Source: Clostridiales bacterium (GTDB lineage: Bacteria; Bacillota; Clostridia; Peptostreptococcales; Anaerovoracaceae). Taken from it: 57,370 bases of DNA. The first letter of the stretch is position 1. Every line of letters starts with the position of its first letter. The position numbers and the translations under genes are program-made. Where the stretch lies: NCBI GenBank assembly GCA_012513435.1, contig JAAZCE010000010.1, positions 1 to 57,370 on the forward strand, read 5' to 3'. The notes beneath the pieces were generated by a model. That model did no database searches and was not told where the DNA came from. It saw only the letters and a list, made by a program, of their open reading frames with translations. Shown here piece by piece: positions 54,154 to 57,370 of the stretch.

Positions 54154-54667
54154 CCATCAAAAGAGCTGCCACCGTCTTGGCATCTACCAGTCTGCCTCCG
54201 GCCGCCATTTCGTAAATCTCCATAAATGGATATTCCACTACCTCCAGCGCCTCATCATCATCAAGATCCTGCTGCCCCAAGGTCAGAGAACACATAGCAT
54301 AAATGTGAATAACCTCCTCCGAATACGCTACGCTGGTGTTGATTTTCCCAAGGTACTTGATTTTACCTGCCGTATATCCGGTTTCTTCCTTGAGCTCGCG
54401 CACAGCGGCCTTCAAAGGGTCACTCTCACCCTTGTCTATTTTGCCGGCGGGAATCTCAAGAACACTTCTGCCACAAGCATATCTGTACTGTCTGACCATA
54501 ACTATTTTCTGTTCATCTGTTATTGCCACCATTGCCACAGCGCCGTTATGCTCTATTATCTCCCTGTATGCCTGTCCCTTGACAGCCGTTACAGTGTCTC
54601 TTCTCACGTTGAGGATGGCCCCTTCGTATATCCTGTGACTGTCTATTTTCTTTTCCTCAAAAATCAC
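54119..54667 (-). CDS. nudF: Nudix hydrolase, ADP-ribose pyrophosphatase type
   Basis: 182 residues from a GTG at 54667 with GGGAGG 6 bases upstream. The Nudix box reads GKIDKGESDPLKAAVRELKE followed by ETGY (GX5EX7REUXEEXGU). VMVRQYRYACGRSVLEIPAG before it is typical of ADP-ribose pyrophosphatases, which clear free ADP-ribose. It is the third gene of a proB-proC-nudF chain (17 bp after proC). Confidence 0.88.
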   Translation of the reverse strand: MIFEEKKIDSHRIYEGAILNVRRDTVTAVKGQAYREIIEHNGAVAMVAITDEQKIVMVRQYRYACGRSVLEIPAGKIDKGESDPLKAAVRELKEETGYTAGKIKYLGKINTSVAYSEEVIHIYAMCSLTLGQQDLDDDEALEVVEYPFMEIYEMAAGGRLVDAKTVAALLMAKEQLGEEVLP

Positions 54668-54684
54668 GTACGCCTCCCGTCTTT

Positions 54685-55497
54685 CTAGTTCTTTTCCTTG
54701 GTCATTTCCATGGAACGATTCACTGCTGCCTGAAAGCCTTCCTTGACATCCTCCATGAATCCGTTTTCTATAAGCCTGTCTACGGCTTCGATGGTAGTGC
54801 CATTAGGCGAACAGACATTGATGCGCAGCTGTTCAACTGACTCTCTGCTCTCAAGGGCCATCTTAGCTGCCCCTAGTACCGCCTGAGCTGCAAAGATTCT
54901 GGCCTTGTCCGGCTCCATGCCGTTAGCCTCCGCCGCCTCTGCGAGAGCCTGAATATACATATAAGTATAGGCCGGACTACTTCCGCTAACACCAATTACA
55001 CAGTCTATTAACGATTCGTCCACCTCTTCCGCCTTTCCCACGGAATTAAATATATCCATGACAAGTGCAAAATCTTCGTCATCCACATTACTGTTTCTGC
55101 AAACCGCCACCATTGCCTCCCCTACCATTGCCGGTGTGTTTGGCATTATCCTGACAATTTTGGCATCCATGCCCAGGTGTTTTTCAAGAAAAGCCAAACT
55201 GATTCCCGCAGCCATAGAAACAACAACCATATCCTTATGGCAGGCCGGAGCGATTTCCTCAAGAACTCCCTTCATAATCTGAGGCTTTACTCCCAGAACA
55301 GCTATGTCCGAAGCTTTCATAAGCTCGCTGCCGCTTTTGCAAAGGGTCAGGCCTTCTATTTGCTGCTGTTTTTCTTCGCACTGACTGCTGCTCTTGTCGA
55401 AGGCCAGCAGATTGTGTGCTGACGACGACGATGAACGGGCAAAGCCTGAGAGAATGGCGCCGCCCATATTTCCTATTCCTAAAAATCCGATTTTCAT
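54685..55497 (-). CDS. proC: Pyrroline-5-carboxylate reductase
   Basis: 270 residues. The NADPH loop is KIGFLGIGNMGGAILSGFA, followed by AVLGVKPQIMKGVLEEI, VVSMAAGISLAFLE, RIMPNTPAMVGEAM and the C-terminal helical segment VIGVSGSSPAYTYMYIQALAEA (split), the proline-family signature. It makes L-proline from pyrroline-5-carboxylate. It lies 7 bp after proB. No proA (glutamyl-phosphate reductase) is in the window, so the middle step must be encoded elsewhere. The ribosome site (AGGT) is weak, which suggests coupling to proB. Confidence 0.93.
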   Translation of the reverse strand: MKIGFLGIGNMGGAILSGFARSSSSSAHNLLAFDKSSSQCEEKQQQIEGLTLCKSGSELMKASDIAVLGVKPQIMKGVLEEIAPACHKDMVVVSMAAGISLAFLEKHLGMDAKIVRIMPNTPAMVGEAMVAVCRNSNVDDEDFALVMDIFNSVGKAEEVDESLIDCVIGVSGSSPAYTYMYIQALAEAAEANGMEPDKARIFAAQAVLGAAKMALESRESVEQLRINVCSPNGTTIEAVDRLIENGFMEDVKEGFQAAVNRSMEMTKEKN

Positions 55498-55504
55498 ATT
55501 CTAC

Positions 55505-56311
55505 CTATCTTTCTATGGTTCCTAAAAAAAGAGTGCCCTTGCCCTTTCCTTCCATGCTTTCTGTAATAATGTTTTCTTTTGTGCCGTTGAGAAGTATCAT
55601 TGGGATTCCAAACTTATTTACTCTTTCTGCCGCTTCTATCTTTGTTTCTATTCCCCCTGTCCCGAAGGAGCTTTTTTCACCTATCGAAATGGAGCCCTCC
55701 AGCGTATGAGCATTGTCTACCAGCTCAATGAGCTTCGCATCCTGGCTTGCCTTGGGGTCCTTGTCGTAAACTCCGTCTATATCGCTTAACACTATCATCA
55801 AATCGGCATTCCACAAAGTAGTGGTCAACGCCGCCAAGGTGTCGTTATCTCCGATTTTTATTTCGTCTACGCTTACGCTGTCGTTTTCATTTATTACAGG
55901 AACCACGCCTTCATCTATGAGGGTGAACATGGCGTTTCTTATGTTGAGAGTCCTGTGAGGATCCTTAAAATCATCTCTCGTAAGGAGAATCTGAGCCACG
56001 TGGACACCGTAATCCCCGAAGTACTCCTTATATGCCATCATCAGTTCCACCTGTCCTATGGCGCAGAGAGCCTGCTTATAATTAATATCGTTTCGCCGGC
56101 TCCATTTGTTTATGGCGCCTACTCCGCAGATTCCTGCTCCAGATGAAACCAGAATAACCTGTTTCCCCATGCCTATAAGGCCGTTGACCTGTCCCACTAT
56201 ATTGTGAAGAACTTTTTTGTTCACACTGCCACTTCTGCCTGCAAGCACATTGCTGCCTATCTTTATTACTATCTTCTTACTGTCCTTTATGGTTTGACTC
56301 AACTGTTTCAT
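55505..56311 (-). CDS. proB: Glutamate 5-kinase, short form without PUA domain
   Basis: 268 residues, amino-acid-kinase fold: KIVIKIGSNVLAGRSG, QVILVSSGAGICGVGAI, PVINENDSVSVDEIKIGDNDTLAALTT (split), VLSDIDGVYDKDP and GTGGIETKIEAAERV. The usual ~370-residue enzyme has a C-terminal PUA domain, which is absent here. It phosphorylates glutamate for proline synthesis and is normally feedback-inhibited by proline. CAGGAGG precedes the ATG. Confidence 0.93.
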   Translation of the reverse strand: MKQLSQTIKDSKKIVIKIGSNVLAGRSGSVNKKVLHNIVGQVNGLIGMGKQVILVSSGAGICGVGAINKWSRRNDINYKQALCAIGQVELMMAYKEYFGDYGVHVAQILLTRDDFKDPHRTLNIRNAMFTLIDEGVVPVINENDSVSVDEIKIGDNDTLAALTTTLWNADLMIVLSDIDGVYDKDPKASQDAKLIELVDNAHTLEGSISIGEKSSFGTGGIETKIEAAERVNKFGIPMILLNGTKENIITESMEGKGKGTLFLGTIER

Positions 56312-56341
56312 TTGCTGCCTCCTGTCAATCTAAAAATTATA

Positions 56342-56373
56342 CAAAAAAAGGGCTGATACTTCAACCCCTTTTG
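56342..56373 (-). terminator. Rho-independent terminator after spoVS
   Basis: On the minus strand AAAAGGGGTTGA pairs with TCAGCCCTTTT around a 4-nt loop, with G-T wobbles, and a run of T follows. It sits 18 bp past the spoVS stop. Confidence 0.8.
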
Positions 56374-56390
56374 AATATGCTTTTCGTTGA

Positions 56391-56651
56391 TTATCTCGGC
56401 TCTACGATAAGTTTGATAGCCGTTCGTTCCTCTCCCTCTATCATTATGTCCGTAAATGCTGGAACAGAAATCAAATCTATTCCTCCCGGAGCTACAAACC
56501 CCCTTGCTATAGCAATTGCTTTAACGGCCTGATTTAATGCACCTGCACCTATTGCCTGAATCTCTGCTCCACCTTTTTCTCTTAAAACTCCGGCTAATGC
56601 CCCTGCTACTGAGTTTGGATTGGACCTGGCTGATACTTTCAAAACTTCCAT
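56391..56651 (-). CDS. spoVS: Stage V sporulation protein S
   Basis: 86 residues, the standard SpoVS length, when started at ATG 56651 with GGAGG 8 bases upstream (an ATG at 56666 would add five residues). MEVLKVSARSNPNSVAGALA, EIQAIGAGALNQAVKAIAIARG (split) and ISVPAFTDI are highly conserved in the family. SpoVS is a small Alba-like-fold protein needed for normal spore coat and septation events. It is single, with its own terminator. No clear promoter was seen. Confidence 0.96.
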   Translation of the reverse strand: MEVLKVSARSNPNSVAGALAGVLREKGGAEIQAIGAGALNQAVKAIAIARGFVAPGGIDLISVPAFTDIMIEGEERTAIKLIVEPR

Positions 56652-56816
56652 TTTTAATTCCTCCATTAATCTTTACAATGTTAAAAATTACTTGGGTTTC
56701 CCCTCCTTGTCAAATAAATTATATATACCTTTTCCCCGTTTTTATATCACTTTTCACCGACAATTCACATCAAGCTTCGACAGGAAAAAATTTTTTTAGA
56801 AATTTCCTCCTTTTAC

Positions 56817-56846
56817 TTGACATTCTATTACATAATCCCCTATAAT
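56817..56846 (+). promoter_or_regulatory. Strong sigma-A-type promoter of a small RNA
   Basis: TTGACA (56817-56822) and TATAAT (56841-56846), both perfect consensus, are separated by 18 bp. No open frame with a ribosome site follows before the terminator at 56906-56933. Confidence 0.8.
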
Positions 56847-56852
56847 TTGTAT

Positions 56853-56933
56853 TGTGGTTATCCCCCTGATAACCTCATTAATCTCTAATCCCAATACCCC
56901 TTTTAACAAAAAAGACCTTTTGGTCTTTTTTGT
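56853..56933 (+). ncRNA. Candidate small RNA (~80 nt), C-rich
   Basis: A transcript from the consensus promoter would start near 56853. It folds at once into GGTTATC-CCCCT-GATAACC (56856-56874), a perfect 7-bp stem with a C-rich loop. An unpaired stretch without any G follows (56875-56913), holding CCC and CCCC patches, and it ends in a strong terminator hairpin. C-rich loops of this sort are used by Firmicute small RNAs to pair with Shine-Dalgarno sequences. No protein of useful length is encoded. It matches no family that I recognise. Confidence 0.65.
56906..56933 (+). terminator. Rho-independent terminator of the small RNA
   Basis: ACAAAAAAGACC (56906-56917) is perfectly complementary to GGTCTTTTTTGT (56922-56933), with a 4-nt T loop. 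Its distal arm overlaps the -35 box (56930-56935) of the next gene. Confidence 0.88.
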
Positions 56934-56958
56934 TTTACATTGTCTTATATGGTATAAT
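56930..56958 (+). promoter_or_regulatory. Promoter of the YprB-like gene, implying a leaderless mRNA
   Basis: TTGTTT (56930-56935) and TATAAT (56953-56958) are 17 bp apart. Six bases separate the -10 box from the ATG at 56965, with no ribosome site between. Confidence 0.7.
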
Positions 56959-56964
56959 AGGCTC

Positions 56965-57370
56965 ATGAAACATCTGACGGAAAATTTAAAAACGAAAATA
57001 TATACAAACGCCCTCTACGACTTTTATTTTAAAGACTCCAGGGTCGGTGTGCTGGATATTGAGACCACCGGATTAAACCCTTCGGTCAACAAATTTGTTT
57101 TGGGAGGTCTCTACAACTGTCAGGATATGGTTCTCCACCAGTTCTTTGCCGAAAAGAGAGCTGAAGAATCGGCCGCACTTTTATCCTTCGTCAAAGAAGT
57201 CCATAGCCTAGACCTGGTCATTACATATAACGGCAGACACTTCGATATGCCTTTTATCGAGAAACGCATGAAGGCTCTTTTCGGAAGCTGCCTGCAGCTG
57301 CCCTACAATCTGGATTTATATCTGGTATTAAACGGTCATTCGCCTATTAAAAAGCTGGTTCCCAATCTCA
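56965..57370 (+). CDS. YprB-like ribonuclease H-fold exonuclease (partial, C-terminus beyond window)
   Basis: The frame is open from ATG 56965 to the right edge (135 codons visible). VGVLDIETTGLNPSVNKFVL gives the first two acidic residues of a DEDD exonuclease, and LVITYNGRHFDMPFIEKRM the next Asp. This matches the RNase_H_2/YprB family, thought to act on DNA or RNA ends in repair. The N-terminus is shorter than in B. subtilis YprB. The mRNA appears leaderless. Confidence 0.82.
   Translation, partial: MKHLTENLKTKIYTNALYDFYFKDSRVGVLDIETTGLNPSVNKFVLGGLYNCQDMVLHQFFAEKRAEESAALLSFVKEVHSLDLVITYNGRHFDMPFIEKRMKALFGSCLQLPYNLDLYLVLNGHSPIKKLVPNL

Noticed and set aside
54014-54688. Plus-strand open frame of 224 codons over nudF
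   Set aside because: Antisense of a clear Nudix gene; no ribosome site or family resemblance.
56700-56830. Sigma-H promoter for spoVS
   Set aside because: No convincing AGGAWWW/GAAT pair with correct spacing was found, although spoVS is under sigma-H in B. subtilis.

Overview
The window looks like a chromosomal segment of a spore-forming, low-to-moderate G+C Clostridia-type Firmicute. The evidence is SpoVS and SpoIIM, strong Shine-Dalgarno sites, a folate one-carbon operon (fhs-fchA-folD) behind a ZTP-type riboswitch, a LarC-like protein, a ThrS without its TGS domain and Gram-positive envelope genes. I cannot name a genus. All genes but four are on the minus strand. No tRNA, rRNA, CRISPR array or intact insertion sequence was seen.

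Region 1 (1-21035) is an AT-rich surface-polysaccharide locus read leftward from a good sigma-A-type promoter at 21007-21035. It starts with a CapD/PglF-type dehydratase, a DegT aminotransferase, a PglC-type initiating sugar transferase and a glycosyltransferase. A Wbp/Wlb-like set follows: nucleotide-sugar dehydrogenase, 2-epimerase, N-acetyltransferase and WlbA-like oxidoreductase, which together suggest a di-N-acetylated mannosaminuronate sugar. Mixed in are a MaoC-like hydratase beside an LpxD-like acyltransferase, two NodB-like deacetylases, a FemAB-like acyltransferase, two more glycosyltransferases, a TupA-like ATP-grasp protein, Wzx, Wzy and a Wzz-like protein. A secreted repeat protein running off the left edge has its own promoter.

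Region 2 (21032-38103) is a second envelope locus. Back-to-back promoters at 34275-34320 drive a CDP-alditol transferase gene to the right. To the left they drive a long chain: a second CDP-alditol transferase, IspD/TarI-like cytidylyltransferase, NAD-dependent epimerase, O-antigen ligase-like protein, an unusual GtrA-phosphoglucomutase fusion, an LCP ligase, ddl, thrS and a surface 5'-nucleotidase. A second ligase-like protein and a second Wzx lie beyond. The logic is that of a teichoic-acid-like, phosphodiester-linked polymer attached to the wall by LCP.

Region 3 (38153-57370) is housekeeping: a double-OB SSB, GNAT, lipid kinase, folC, valS, SseB-like, LarC-like, a PD-(D/E)XK-like protein, folD-fchA-fhs with riboswitch, rnhB, rbgA, rplS with a structured leader, xerD/spoIIM, nudF-proC-proB, spoVS and the start of a YprB-like exonuclease.

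The signals most worth following are: an unannotated small RNA of about 80 nt between spoVS and the YprB-like gene; three genes whose -10 boxes sit 6-8 nt before the ATG (probable leaderless mRNAs); the GtrA-phosphoglucomutase fusion; in-frame repeat insertions in ValS and FolD; and the possible hydroxyacyl-sugar module in region 1.
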